A stretch of 64,000 nucleotides of DNA from Rhinopithecus roxellana. Taxonomy: Eukaryota; Chordata; Mammalia; Primates; Cercopithecidae. The stretch spans positions 50,722,030-50,786,029 of the forward strand of contig NC_044560.1 of assembly GCF_007565055.1 (NCBI RefSeq). The letters run 5' to 3'. Below, piece by piece: positions 21,968-34,074 of this stretch. The notes under the pieces were generated by a model. That model had not been told where the DNA came from. It saw only the letters and a list, made by a program, of their open reading frames with translations, and did not search any database. Position 1 is the stretch's first letter; each line of letters starts with the position of its first letter. The position numbers were made by a program, and so were the translations under genes.

Positions 21968-22693
21968 TGTGTCCGGAATTGGTTCCTGCCAGTTGGTTCT
22001 TGGTCTCGCTGACTGCAAGAATGAAGCTGCAGACCCTCGTGGTGAGTGTTAACAGTTCTTAAAGATGGTGTGTCCAGAGTTTGTTCCTTCAGATGTTCAG
22101 ATGTGTCCGGAGTTTCTTCCTTCTGGTGGGTTCGTGATCTCACTGACTTCAGGAGTAAAGCCGCAGACGTTTGCAGTGAGTGTTACAACTCTTAAAGGTG
22201 GTGCATCCAGAGTTATTTATTCCTCCTGGTGGGTTCGTAGTCTCACTGACTTCAGGAATGAACACCCTCGTGGTGGGTGTTACAGCAAACCCTCATGGTG
22301 GGTGTTACAGCAGACCCTCGTGGTGAGTGTTATAGCTCATAAAGGTAGTGTGGATCCAAAGAATAAGCAGCAGTAAGATTTATTGTGAAGAGTGAAAGAA
22401 CAAAGCTTCCACAGTGTGGAAGGGGACCTGAGCGGGTTGCTGCTGCTGGCTTGGGTGGCCAGTTTTTATTCCCCTATTTGGCCCTGCCCACATTCTGCTG
22501 ATTGGTGCATTTTTACAGAGTGCTGATTGGTGCATTTACAATCCTTTAGCTAGACACAGAGTGCTGATTGATGCATTTACAATCCTTTAGCTAGACACAG
22601 AGTGCTGATTGGTGCATTTACAATCCTTTAGTTGGACACAAAAGTTCTCCAAGTCCCCACCTGATCCAGAAGCCCAGATGGCTTCACCTCTCA
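21968..22693 (-). promoter_or_regulatory. 5' LTR (LTR12-type) promoter
   Basis: 726 bp. On the minus strand it starts TGAGAGGTGAAGCC at 22693 and ends CACA at 21968. U3 carries only four ACCAATCAG-type units (three with exact CCAAT). A TATA-like AATAAAAACTGGCC lies at about 22457-22470, and an AATAAA signal at 22379-22384. A 24-bp unit ACCCTCGTGGTGGGTGTTAC is present about three times at 22263-22340. Transcription would run toward lower coordinates. Confidence 0.9.
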
Positions 22694-22807
22694 TTAGGAT
22701 ATACAAAAACTAAAATATACATTGTTTCATATAATGCTAGTGAAAATGTAAAATGATACAGCCATTCTGGAAGCAATTTGACAGTTTTTTTTTTTTTTTT
22801 TTAAGTT

Positions 22808-23113
22808 GGCTGGGTGCAATGGCTCATACTATATTCCTAACACTTTTAGGAGGCCAAGGCGCATGGATTTCTTGAGGCCAGAAGTTCGAGACCAGCCTAG
22901 TCAACGTGGCGAAACCCCATCTCTACGAAAAGCACAAAAATTAGCCAACCCATGATGGTGGATGACTGTAATCCCAGCTATATAAAGGCTGAGACATGAG
23001 AATCACTTGAACCTGGGGGTTGGAGGTTGCAGTGATCATGTCACTACACTCCAGCCTGAGCGACAGAGCAAGACTCTGTCTCAAGTAAAAGAACAAACAA
23101 CAACAACAACAAA
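22808..23113 (+). mobile_element. AluS-type element in the old L1
   Basis: Begins GGCTGGGTGCAATGGCTCA. The middle linker is 'CTACGAAAAGCACAAAAATTAG'-like. It ends GACTCTGTCTCAAGTAAAAG with an (AAC)n tail. A T-run just before it (22782-22802) belongs to the host sequence. Confidence 0.88.
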
Positions 23114-23764
23114 TTTTAAACATGAGTTTACCATAAAAGCCTGCAACTCTGCTCACAGGTATCATGAAAACATGAATTGCCTATATGAAAACATATAGGA
23201 AAACATGTGTCCCTGAAAGACTTGTTTGGGAATGCACGTAGCAGCATTGTTGATAGAATCCAAGAAAGTGGAAACACTTTAAATGTTCACATACTGGTGA
23301 AAGGATATACAAATATAGTATACCCATGCAGTGGAATAGCATGTAATGAAATGCTAGTAATGCTGAAACGTGGATGAACCGCAGAAATATTATGCTAAAA
23401 AAGTAAGCCAGATGCAAAACATCACATGTAATTCTATTTGTAAGAAATATCCAGGAAAACAAGTCAATAGAGACAGAAAGTAGATTAGTGGTTGCCTGGG
23501 GCTGAGTGTGGGAACAGGGATTGACTACAAACAGACACAGGGATCTTTTGGGGGTGGTGGTAACATTCTCAAAGTAGACTGCAGTGATAGTTGCACAGTT
23601 ATGTAAATTTACTAACTCTTGGAATCGTACACTTTAAACCGGGAAATTTAATAGTGTGTAGATTATATCTCAATAGGACTTTAAAAAAACAAAACCATAT
23701 CTAGCCTAATATATAGTCATTTATTAATAAATGTGACTCCTTCTCTTCCTCTTTAAGTACAGAG

Positions 23765-23990
23765 AGGCAAAACTGCATAGCAATTAAGAATCCAGGCCCT
23801 GAAGCTGAACCCTGGTCTTTCCACTTACTTACTAACCATGTGTCCTTAAAAACATTACTTAGTCTCTCTAAGGCTCAGGCTCTTCATGGTGAACTGAAAA
23901 CAACAACAGCTATCTCATGGAGTTTTACAAAGAATTAAATGAGGCCACACACGTAAGATGTGTAGCATACAATAAGCCCACAATCAATGA
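23765..23990 (+). mobile_element. MIR
   Basis: MIR order is visible: CAATTAAGAATCCAGGCCCT, TTACTAACCATGTGTCC, TTACTTAGTCTCTCTAAGGC, TTAAATGAGGCCACACACG. Confidence 0.75.
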
Positions 23991-26473
23991 CAGCAACATA
24001 GTCTTCCAGATCCAGGACCTTCTGTCTGTCCATTTCTTATCTTTACAGCAGTGGTTAAAACAGAGTTCTCTTTCCTCTTGTTCTTCACTGCTCCTCAAAA
24101 CCTCTGCCCCTGACTCTGAGATTTTCTTTACAAAATTTTAGTTGGTTTATAGGTCTATCATGTGGTCTAGGCTTAGAATACTGCTTAGCATTATCTGAAC
24201 ATGAGTTGCTAGCCACTTATGTGAGAGTGTCACTTGGAGGTAGATAAGCAACTTTAATAACACTCAACGTGGTAACATGCATGCTCTGTTGTATCTACTT
24301 ACATATGGGAAGCTTGCCACCCTTTTTCAGATGTTATCAAGGGCTTCTAAGGCATTCCTGTCAGGTGGAGGGAGCAAGGACTGAGAAGAGTGCCTCCTTT
24401 TGCAGATTGATACAAAGGACGTACAGAGAATTGGGGAGGTTTGCAGGAATTATATGGCAAACAGATGGAGAGAGGCGACTAATGGGAAGGAGGTCTTAGA
24501 GGGTCCCTTACACAGTGGAGTCACACTCTCACATCCCTCTGGGCCAGGCACTTGGCGAGTAATCTTGATGTAGAAAACCAGAGCGGGTTCAGTCTGCCTT
24601 TCGCTTCCCCTCAGTGGAGAGAATTCTGGGACACATCTATCTGTCTTTAAGAAAAACCAACAGTGTGAATGTGGCGATTAATGTGGTCCTGTGGACATTA
24701 GGCAGTGGTCAGGACCTTGGTGAGCTAGGGGGTCCAGGCCCCTTTCAAAAGGAGCATTTGTTCATCAGCCTCATTCTGTTGTTTCCATGTGGAAATGGGG
24801 CCTAGAGTGGCCAGAACTATGCTTCCTTTACAAGTTAGAAAATCAAGTTTTTGTGTGACATTTCCTAATTTTAAAATATTGCTAACATTTAAAAAATGTT
24901 AGCCAAATGAAATACATCTACCAAATAGATATAACCCCAGACCTAACCCCTACTCTAAAGTAATCTTCTGTATTCATTATATATGTTAAGCAGATGCTGA
25001 AAGGAGCTCATGAGGATGTAGTGGAGGGGATTCTTGCATTTATTAAAGGGTGGGATAGCTTATTATTGAGGACTCTTCCTTTTTGTTTTATTCTATTGTG
25101 TTAGAGAACTGGAGGTAGTGTCCAGGCCTGAGGCTGCAGCCACATCCTGGTTGTCCCAACACTCATGTCACTGGTAGCATTTCGTAATGTGTTATAATCT
25201 GTGCATGAGAATCACATCAATTTTCCCTTCACTGGCATGCTACATTTTAATAATTGTTCAGATTTCATTTTTTTAAACAAGGAGGCTATTATAAGCTATA
25301 AAATTCAGAAGGGCTTTGAAAAATCACAGCCGATTGGAAAAAACCTTTGCATTAAATGCCTGTTCTGAATGGATGTGCTCACCTGTACTTCAGATCAGAG
25401 AGATGTTTTTGAAGAAATACCATCAGCTATTTTGATATGTTCTTTGCTGACACATATTCACCACTGATTTCAATATCTCTCAAGCCAACTTTGCAAAATA
25501 GAGACCTTAAGTGGAAATAAAGTTATCTCTACCCACTATTGCTTGGAGATGTGATGTAAAGCCTTAAAAGTGAATATGAGATTTGGAATTCAGAAAAGCA
25601 TCTCTTCTCACCTTTGATCACTCTTCTTTTTTTTTTTTTAAGCCGAGCTCTCTTGAGTTGTTTAGTAGCTTTCATGGGCTAAATCTGTGAAATTCATTTC
25701 CCTCCCCACACAGTGCATGGCTGCTGATGTCTCTGATTAGTTTTGTTTTTTTCACTCATGTTTTTATTCTTAAGCCTAAAGGTTGCCCCGTGTTTGCATA
25801 GCTCAGCAGTTAGAGTAGACAGAGGCTGTGTTCAAATACTTCAAGCTAGTAAGGCTTTCTTGGAACTGTGTGCGGGTAGAGAAGCATATTAAAAGTTTGG
25901 GTATTTTTCAAAGCTGTTCTGGCTTTGAATTTACACTGTGCTTTTTCTTGTGAGCTATGTGTATGTTCTCAGCCTCAAGATCAGCCAGGAATGTGTGAAA
26001 CAGCTTATGCCATATGAGCAGCCTCAGGCAGGAATATGTCTCTGTCAGACCAGTGGAGTTATTGACCCTCACTGCTGGCTGCCTTGAGTCATCACTTCCG
26101 CTGAAAATACCTTTGAGCATGGGCATCTCCCACCTTTTTAAGCCCAGTGAGTCCCCACTTACCTGGCAGAAAAGTTGTGGTCTTGAGGCTCATCCTGCCC
26201 TCTTTGAGCTTCCATGTGAATTTAGCCTGAGTAGTGCTGGGAAGGAGTGCAGTCCCAGGCAAGCAGGCACCAGATTCCCCCTGTTCTGACCCAAAGTTCA
26301 GCAGATTTTCAAACATAAATGTTTCTTAGCTCGTCATATGCTGTTGTTCAACTTCCGACTCTGGGATGGTTGATTTTGCTAATTTTGTTCCTCTTTATAG
26401 ATGTTGTGGAGAGAGAGGATTTGTCCATCTCTTCACTTGGCTATTCTCGGAACTTGTAATAGACTTTGTTTCC
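23991..26473. other. Unique DNA, no gene seen
   Basis: No recognisable young repeat and no conserved coding pattern. Short frames (for example 24269-24499 and 26014-26289) show no recognisable domain. A T-run lies at about 25628-25641. Confidence 0.4.
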
Positions 26474-27056
26474 CTTCATGCACTCCTGGCTACTGAGTCT
26501 TTCTCTCAAATGTCATTCCTATATCTATGGTCATGTAATTGCTTGCTCTGAGAACTGGACATGCAATGTTTGTGCCAGTTACTAAGTTATTGGCACTTAG
26601 CTACAACGCTATCCTTTTGTTCTTAACTTTATGATGAAGCTTTTATTTCTGCTTTGTCCACTGGCTCCCTCTTAGGCCCTGCCAATAGCGGGTGCTAGAG
26701 GGAGATTCCATGGCTGGATGGGGTCAGGCAGGACTTGCTCCTGGTTTGCTTCCCGTTTTTCGCAGTGTTAACTTAGAATAGGTTTCTCAACTTTGACATT
26801 GTGGACTGAGTCATTCCTTGATGGGAGATGGTGTCTCGTGTGTTGTAGGATGTTTAGCAGCACCCTGTCCTCTACCTGCTAAATTGTAGTGCCAATCCCC
26901 TAGTTGTGACAATTAAGACTGTCTTCAGACAATGCCACATGTTCCCTGGGGGGCAAAATCACCCTGGGTTTAGAATTACTGACCTAAAGTCTACATATAG
27001 ACATACTTCTTCACTTTGGCAGCTGCAATTCCTTCCCTTGGCAGTAGCTGAATCCA
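26474..27056 (+). repeat. Direct duplication, copy 1 (contains MER20)
   Basis: 583 bp matching 34075-34656 with about 30 substitutions and one indel (roughly 5% divergence), same orientation. Both copies start CTTCATGCACTCCTGGC and end AGCTGAATCCA. Positions about 26776-26985 are a MER20 hAT element (TGTAGGATGTTTAGCAGCA, CCTGGGGGGCAAAATCACCC). Confidence 0.93.
26776..26985 (+). mobile_element. MER20 (hAT-Charlie)
   Basis: MER20 words in order: GGTTTCTCAACTTTGACATT, GTAGGATGTTTAGCAGCACC, CTAGTTGTGACAATTAAG, GGGGGGCAAAATCACCCTGG. MER20 elements are known to act as enhancers in some tissues (decidual stroma). No such activity can be claimed for this copy. Confidence 0.8.
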
Positions 27057-28059
27057 TTTTTGTAATAGACTATAATGTATACAGGCAATGTATACATATT
27101 CTTTACTATATAATGTATACATACCCTGTATACCATGTAGCCACTAAATAAGATGACTTAGATCCATATTCATTGACTTTAAAAGATTTCTGTAATAGAA
27201 TAATTGAAAAGTAAAACAGGTTTCCAAAATAAAAAAGTAGAGTTTCAGTGTGAGTGTTTGTGAGTGTGTGTTTGTGTATGCTGTGCAATTATGAATGCCT
27301 GGAAAGACTTTCACCAAGGTGTTCACGGAGGTGAGATTTTAGGAAACTTTTATTCTCTTTGTGTTTTTCTGAATTACTTGAATTTTCTATATGTGCACAG
27401 GTTATTTTACAATGAAAAGCAATATAATTATACTTATTGAAAAGAAAAAGAAAGGCAGAAAGGAAGGTGGAAGGAAGAGAGTAACAGAAGGAAAAAAAGA
27501 ATAAAGAAAAAAAAAAACACGTTGCCATGGGCTGACAGAGACTTAAGAATAGCTATTATTTGGATCAGCCTTCTGAATTCATACACCTGGGTGCAGAAGC
27601 TTGACAGGACCATTGTCAGTCTCGTATAGCACTGTCCTTTGGCATGGTAAGAATATCCTCTTTTCCCGTTACTTTAAGGGCAAGATCTGCCTGTCAAGGC
27701 TGATTCTGCACTTTGAAGAATTATCCTTTATACCTCCCTCTCTCTCATGCCCTACATGCTATCTGTCACCAAACATTGTTACCTCTTCCCCCTAAATAAC
27801 CTGCCTCAGTCCCTCTGTACCTATTGTTACCTCCTCCCTTCTCTTCTCTGGACCAATGCAAAGCCTCCTAATTGGTTATCATGTTGTTGGTTTTGTACCC
27901 CTCAAATCCCATTCTTTATATTGCAGCCAGCCTAATCTTTCTGAAATGTAAATCTGACTATGTCATTCCCTAGCTTAAAAGCCTTAAATGGATCTCCATT
28001 GACAAGTAATAAAGTCAATAGTCTTGAACCAGGCTCTTGGTGACCATGCAGTAGTTAAG
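27057..28059. other. L2 fragment and unique DNA
   Basis: About 27,700-28,020 resembles an L2 3' region in plus orientation (CAGCCAGCCTAATCTTTCTG, GACTATGTCATTCCCTAGC, TTAAATGGATCTCCATTG). An A/G-rich stretch lies at 27,440-27,510. No gene is seen. Confidence 0.5.
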
Positions 28060-28330
28060 GAACAAATTCTGTAGTTCATAGCCAAGTTTTACTACTTACT
28101 AACTGAATGACCTTGAACAAGTTAGTGAACCTCAGTTTTCTCTTCTGTGAAATGGGGATGATGACAGTATTAACTTGTATGATTACTGAGAAATTATATA
28201 TATATACACACACACACATATATCTTTAAAACATGTATCTATAATATATCTTTTAAATGTATACATATACATGTATGTTTAATCACAGAACAGTGTTTGG
28301 CACTCAGTAAGTACTCAATAAATGTTACCT
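28060..28330 (+). mobile_element. MIR with TA/CA microsatellite
   Basis: MIR core (ACTGAATGACCTTGAACAAG, CCTCAGTTTTCTCTTCTGTG, ATGGGGATGATGACAG) ends in AGTAAGTACTCAATAAATGT. A TATATACACACA microsatellite (about 28196-28222) interrupts it. Confidence 0.8.
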
Positions 28331-30230
28331 TGTGTTATTGCCTGTCTTCCACTACTCTCAATTACTTACCCGGTGCTTCAGCTACAATATAGTTTTGTAA
28401 AACACCTTGTTCTTCCAAACCTTTGTGATTCCAAATAATCCTGTTCCTGTTGCCTAAAATGCAAAGCCCGAGCTCTTTTCTTCTTCATCTTAAGGCATTT
28501 CCAATTCCTAGAAATAAAAATCCTTTTATTCCACTTCCCAGGCTACTCTGTAGATATGTTCATGAATATGCATCGGAAATGTCTTTTTTATAAGGTTTTC
28601 CTCTCAATTGAACTTGAGCTCTCTAAGGCAAGGATCTTGGCTTGTTTATCACAGTGCCCATTAAATGCCAGGCATTCAGTAAATGTCATTAACTAAGTGA
28701 ACAAAGGGGAAGACTCCATTCTTTGAGACTCCTTGTGTGTTATGGTTCTACCTTTGCTGGTGAGCGTTGTTTCTACTTGTGTCTCATCTTCCTCCCTAGG
28801 TTATAACATCTTTTGTAGATGGGCAATGGACCCTTATGTATTCCTTACATTGCATCAGCTCAGAACTGTAATACAGTACAACTACAGCACTTCCTACCTT
28901 CTACTGTGGTTTGTTGTCCATGTGACTAGCCAACCTACTAGACTGCATTTTTTCCAAGGCAGGAGCTGCCTTGTTAATTTGCCTCCCAGTCTCCCAACAC
29001 ATTAGTGACATAGCAGAAGAAGCACTGGATTGGCATTGGTAGGAGTCTTGGGGCCTGGTATTCCAAGCACATGCTTTATTGTAAAGAGGCTTTCCCCTTT
29101 AGTCTGGTAACTGTACCCAAAATTATTTAAAGCCTATAGGACCTATGTTATAACAAAGTGATATAACTTTTTTTATAGCCTATTGATTTCAATTTAGGAG
29201 CAAATACTGTGCTTGGATTGTAAGAGCATGATTGATTTTCAATGATCTAGTTTGAGGTTGTTGGAGGAAAACTTGTTCTGGTGAGGCCCAGCCCATGTAT
29301 ATCTGGTTGTTCCCCATAAGAATTGCAACTCGGTCCAAGTTCATGCTGTGAAAGGTTGCCTTTTGAATATCAGTTTCATGAAGGGGCTTTCCCTAATTGC
29401 CCTCTTATAGGATTTGCATTTTTTGAGGGGCACTACTCTATCCTCAGCCCCTTTAACTGTGCCAGGTACATGGTAGGAGACCCCCAAATTTGTTTCCTTA
29501 TCCAGAGCAGCCTGCAGTAACAGGGAATTACTCTGCTCTGCTCTTAAACCTGCTGAAACTCTGTGATAGAACTGAGTCCATTCCCTTCCAAGAGAAGCTC
29601 CCAGAGCCATTCAGAGAGACTGGGTGACAGCTGTTACCACCCCTCCTCACCCCCTGGCCTTTACGTGCAACTGCACCTGCCTAGGGTAGTGGGAACAGTG
29701 ACCCCGATTCTACCTCAAATCAGACCCTCTTGTTTCTACCTGCCATTGGGTCTCACAGAGGCTGCAGGTGGCAATATAGCTTACTTTTGTTCATTTGTAT
29801 TTGAAATGCCTTTTTCTCTGTGGAAGAACTCTTTAAGAAAAAAAAAGGTATCTTCTTTTATTTCCTCCTTCAAGACTAGGAAATTTGTCTCTAGTAGATG
29901 GAAGGGAATTCTCTAAACAGATTGAAATATGGTGGAGCATGAAGGCTTGCCTTCTCTCCTTAACTCTATCTTCACCAACTGTGTTCATGGACAAGTGACC
30001 CTGGTACCCTGAATCTTAGTGTCCTCAAGTGAGCAACGGGGATATGCTTGCCTTTTCTGCTAAACTCACAGTTAACCTGAGTCCTGCTGGAAAGAATCAG
30101 GGTTCTAATAATCAACCTTTACATATAATGTCTTGCAGAAAGCATCAGCTACCACATACCCCAGGTGCAACCCAGTTCTCACTTCCTGCAGCTGCTGTCA
30201 CAGATGGTGATGACCAATGAGGAGTCTGAT
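28331..30230. other. L2-like fragments and unique DNA
   Basis: About 28,340-28,700 resembles L2 in plus orientation (TTTCCTCTCAATTGAACTTG, CAGTGCCCATTAAATGCCAG, ending near CAGTAAATGTCATTAAC). The rest shows no recognisable repeat or gene. Frames such as 29341-29610 and 29563-29916 have no recognisable domain. Confidence 0.45.
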
Positions 30231-30500
30231 GATCCATAGGCTCTGTTACATTGCAGTAATGTTTAGTGTACAGCATAGAGAGATTTTACATATGCGTGCA
30301 CTCATATAACCACCATATCAGCATATAGAATAGCTCCAGCACCCAAGCAATTTCACTCATGCCCCTCTCAGTTTGTACTTCCAGAGACATCCACAATTCT
30401 GACCATCAATTTGTTTTGCCTGTTCTTGGGCCCCATATATAAGAATAACATAGAATGTTCTTTTTGCCTCTGGCTTCTTTCAGTCTATGGAAATGGATAA
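30231..30500 (-). mobile_element. Diverged L1M fragment
   Basis: Words resembling the reverse strand of old L1 ORF2 (ATAACATAGAATGTTC, CTCTGGCTTCTTTCAGT). Strongly diverged. Confidence 0.4.
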
Positions 30501-30549
30501 ACTCGATGGGATTCATTCTATGTTGAACCTGGATTGCAGTTCCTTCCTA

Positions 30550-30735
30550 TCTGTTGACTTGAATGAGTCTTTAGAGGGAGCCAGACATTGTCCTACATGC
30601 TGTACATGTATTATCTCACTTAATTCTCAGCACTAAGGTAGGGAACTTTTCCTTTCTTATGTAAGGCTCAGAGAAGTTAAATAATTTGCCTCAAGTCACA
30701 GAGCTATTAAATGTTGAAGACAGAATTCTTGTTCA
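30550..30735 (-). mobile_element. MIR, minus orientation
   Basis: GTATTATCTCACTTAATTC, GGCTCAGAGAAGTTAAATAA and TTGCCTCAAGTCACAGAGC follow the reverse-complement MIR order. Confidence 0.75.
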
Positions 30736-33700
30736 GTTCGAGTAACAGAGCTTGAGCTCACTAGCAAGGGTAGGAACTTGACATGCTTTCAGAATTAGAT
30801 TAAATCAGATTTGTCTCTAGTTCTGTTTTGAAGGTCATATGATTATTGTGTGGTTATTCACAAAGGGGTCTCTATAGGAACTCGTCTTTCATTTGAATAT
30901 TCTATCAGAATATTTTCTCTCCCCTGCTTAATCATTAGGGTTTCTCACCTGTGCATGCTTGTGTGCACGTGTATGTGTGTAGATTTGACTCACCTTGCCT
31001 TGCCTGTGCCTGCATTTGCTTTGGGATCCAGACCTGCTCCTTTCTGGCCTCTGCAGGAGGCTGCTTTCTCCAGGCCTTGCCTGAAAGATTAAGCTGCTTA
31101 ACGATGTCTTCCTCCTCCTTCCGGGGTGTGATCTTTGATGAAGGAATCAGACAGAGCTCTGTCTGACTGTGTGGCTACTTTCCCATTCTCAGCTTGTGGG
31201 GGTTTCTAAGGAAACGCCAGCTGCAGTAGATTTTTCTCTCCAGTGTGTGTAGTCTGACTTGCTGTCCTCCCACCTTCGAGTCTCACCTTCTTTCCCTGGT
31301 GATGGATGACCCCTTGTCTGGGGTGTGAGCTTGGAGGTAGAGCAGCCTTTGGTAGAGTGTGGGGGACCATCCTGGATGTAGACTGAGATTTTAGCTTTGA
31401 ACAAGCCAGGATTGATACCTGGGCTGTTTCCCAAAAACTCACCCTGACTTTTCTCTTTCATAAAATCATCCTTTGAATTTATCTCTGCTCTGTATAGCTT
31501 TCCTTCTAAACACAGTATTCATGCCTGTCTCCCCTGGGCTCTGAACTAATCCATTACGTTTGGATAAGACACAGACAATGGGTAAATGCCCCCTTGCAGG
31601 CTGGAGAATTAAATAGATAATCTGAGCTCTGTTTGGGTCTGTGGCTCAGTGCATAAGGTAATTTGTAAGAGGCTTTGGTCTTCCTTTCTCCATGCAAATG
31701 AAGAGAATAAGTAAAGGAAAAAAGGGAAGGTGGGTGAACTTTTTTTAATACTGGCATTAGAGTCACTAGGACAGGCAGAATGTAGCTTTTCATTTAACCC
31801 CTTGTGGACTGTTTCCCCTAAGTAACTTTCCTTAACCAGGAACGACCAGCATTTGCAGTAATTGCACAATTGATTCCTACCCAGTGTGTTAAGTCCCATG
31901 TACTATAAATTTGTTCCTTGTTCATCACTGTATTCCCAGTGCCCATAAGTGTTAGCTCATAATAGGCATTTAATAAATATTCTCAAATGTTTGTAGAGTT
32001 GTTCATTAGCAGTATAAAAGTTATTTGGGTAGAGAATTGTTGCAATGTAGTAGAAAGATCACGGACTAAAAAGATGATACAGATCATCTCCCCTGGTGAT
32101 TTCTAAGGCCCTGTCAGATTTGGTTCTGGATTCCAGCAACTCAGTGTTTAGCTGGTCCAGATAATTAAGCTCTGAGTTGATCACTGCCTTCCACCACAAG
32201 TCATTCTCTATGCCTAGAACACCCTCATTTTCAAGTTGTCTCCTTTTCTACAAAGCACTTAAACAAGGCGTCATGGTGCCTGTGCCCATGCCTCTTGGGG
32301 CCAGCCACCCAAATCCAGTGACTGGAACTCAGTAAACTCACAGACGAGGAAGCCACAGATCTTCACAAAGAAGCCTAAGCCTGCTGTCAATTGCCATTTC
32401 CTCATGCTGGCCTCAGCATGGCCTCTGAGAGCACAATGTACACAAAATTATAATGTTATCACACAGGCTGGTGCCCACAATGAGGGCAGCTGCTTAGGAA
32501 GGCGCACACCAGGGGCAGGAAGGCACAAAGGCCATTCTGAGGCGACAGTCACATGCATTCATATATTCAGCAGAGGGGGGCTGAAATACAATTTCAATGA
32601 AGATTGCATTATGGATTATTGCCTGAAAAAGCTTTGGCAAAGGACTAAGGAGAGTCTTTCTTTTCCAGAGGGGGCTTTTTCCTCCACAGGGGTTGAGGGA
32701 AATGGGAGGAAAGGGAAGGCTTTTGCTTCTGTTTTCTGCAGATGACGTGCGATGCTTTAGTGATAATGTGTGACAACTTCCTAAGCAAATCACCATGTGA
32801 CTCTGTGTATGTGTATTTTATTTGAATAACTCAGACCCTGTTCAGTAGGCAGAGCAGATGCTGTTACTACCATTTTACACATGTGGAGACTGAAACTCAA
32901 AGAAGATAAATGGCTGTGCTCTTGTAATTAGCTAGTACCATTATAAAGTTGAAATTCCCTCACTTAGTTGGCAACCCCTTGTTGTTCTGATTCCTACTTA
33001 TCATTCAGTCTCCTCTTGCAGCATGATTTTCCTCTCAGTCTAAACTCCTTCCACAATCACCCTGTGGACCTTTGATGCATCGTGTTCTTCCTTTCTTCCA
33101 CACTTTGCACGTGCTGTTCCCCTTCTGTTCAGTCTGTCTCCTCCTTCACCTACTTCTTCCCTGTCTTTCAGATCTTGCCTTATACAGAAAAGCTTCCCTA
33201 ACCTCTCAGGACTGGGTACCCTGCCCTGTCTATATGATACCATGCACCCAGAGTCCACTCTGTTCTTAGCACTTTGTATTGAAATTGTGCATTAACTCTT
33301 CTGTCTTTCTCACTGGACTATGGTTCCTTGGGGAACAAAAAACACCCCGAATTGCTCCGTTGATTCTACAAGTGAGTGGGAATAGAGGGTGTAGGAGGAA
33401 AAAGTTAAGGGCTTAGCACACCATAAGAAACTAGCTACACTTGAAACATGTCCAGGTTGGAAAGGGCTAAGATACACAGCAACGTCAGCCACCTCAAAGC
33501 AACTGAGAAGCTACTTTTTTTTGCTACCTCTGAGGGGTCTAGTTTCACTTCTTCACTTAAGGTGCTGCTTGGGACCCAGTCACTTCATCGCATTTGAGCC
33601 TCAATTTTCTCATTCAAAAATGGAGAAGAAAGTGCTAGATAAAGTGAGATAAGAGTGGGAAAGTATGTTGTAAGGCATAAATAGCACTAAATAAATCTTT

Positions 33701-34074
33701 GTTAGTATTATACAAAAATCTCCAAGACACTGTTGATGAGTGAAATAGTGATGTGATCTCATTTGCGTAAAGAATAATTATGAAACAAAAAGACTTGCCC
33801 TTTTGACAAAGTCTGAAAACTGGACTTCAGAAAGTACTGTCTTCCTCATAAGACAATGGACAGGCAGAAAGCAAAATTCCACATTCATGAACAGAAGAGA
33901 TTTCACTATTGGGAGGCATTGTGTTCATTCTCAAATTGAAGAATTTTAAATACCACCAGGAGTGTTAGTTTGGAAGCAGTATTGCTTGGAAATCTTTCAT
34001 CATGAAGTCATTTATTGAACGCATGCCTGCCAAATTTCACTCTCTACTGATCACCTGCAACGTGCCAGGCATTG
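30736..34074. other. MIR/L2 fragments in unique DNA
   Basis: About 31,910-31,985 is an L2-like end (AATAGGCATTTAATAAATATT). About 32,820-32,960 is a minus MIR. About 33,000-33,330 is a plus L2 (TTTGCACGTGCTGTTCCCC, GAAAAGCTTCCCTAACC). About 33,560-33,720 is a plus MIR (CTCAATTTTCTCATTCAAAAATGG). No host exon can be supported. Confidence 0.5.

Larger units (their letters stand above)
14263..22693 (-). mobile_element. ERV9: HERV9/LTR12-type ERV1 provirus, defective
   Basis: A complete two-LTR provirus, 8,431 bp, read on the minus strand: 5' LTR 21968-22693, PBS 21947-21964, leader with tandem arrays, gag, pro, pol and env remnants, then 3' LTR 14263-15223. A perfect 4-bp target duplication TTAG flanks it (14259-14262 and 22694-22697), the length expected of ERV1/gammaretrovirus-like integration. 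The LTR ends read TGAGAGG...CACA on the minus strand. Family assignment rests on the LTR wording (CCAATCAGC repeats, AATAAATCTTGCTGCTGCTC), known for LTR12/ERV9. Coding regions carry many stops and frameshifts, and most of integrase and N-terminal SU are missing, so it is non-functional as a virus. Confidence 0.92.
14061..23700 (+). mobile_element. Old L1 3' half, split by the HERV9 provirus and an Alu
   Basis: L1 ORF2 wording occupies 14,061-14,262 (CAAAGAAAATATGGTTAATAAG, ATCACCAGTTATTAGGGAAATGC as overlapping words) and resumes at 22,698 (GGATATACAAAAAC, GATACAGCCATTCTGG). After an Alu it continues to about 23,700 with the L1M 3' end (GGTGAAAGGATATACAAATATAG, GTTATGTAAATTTACTAACTC). The plus-strand halves are collinear across the provirus, so the provirus landed in this L1. 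Confidence 0.8.
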
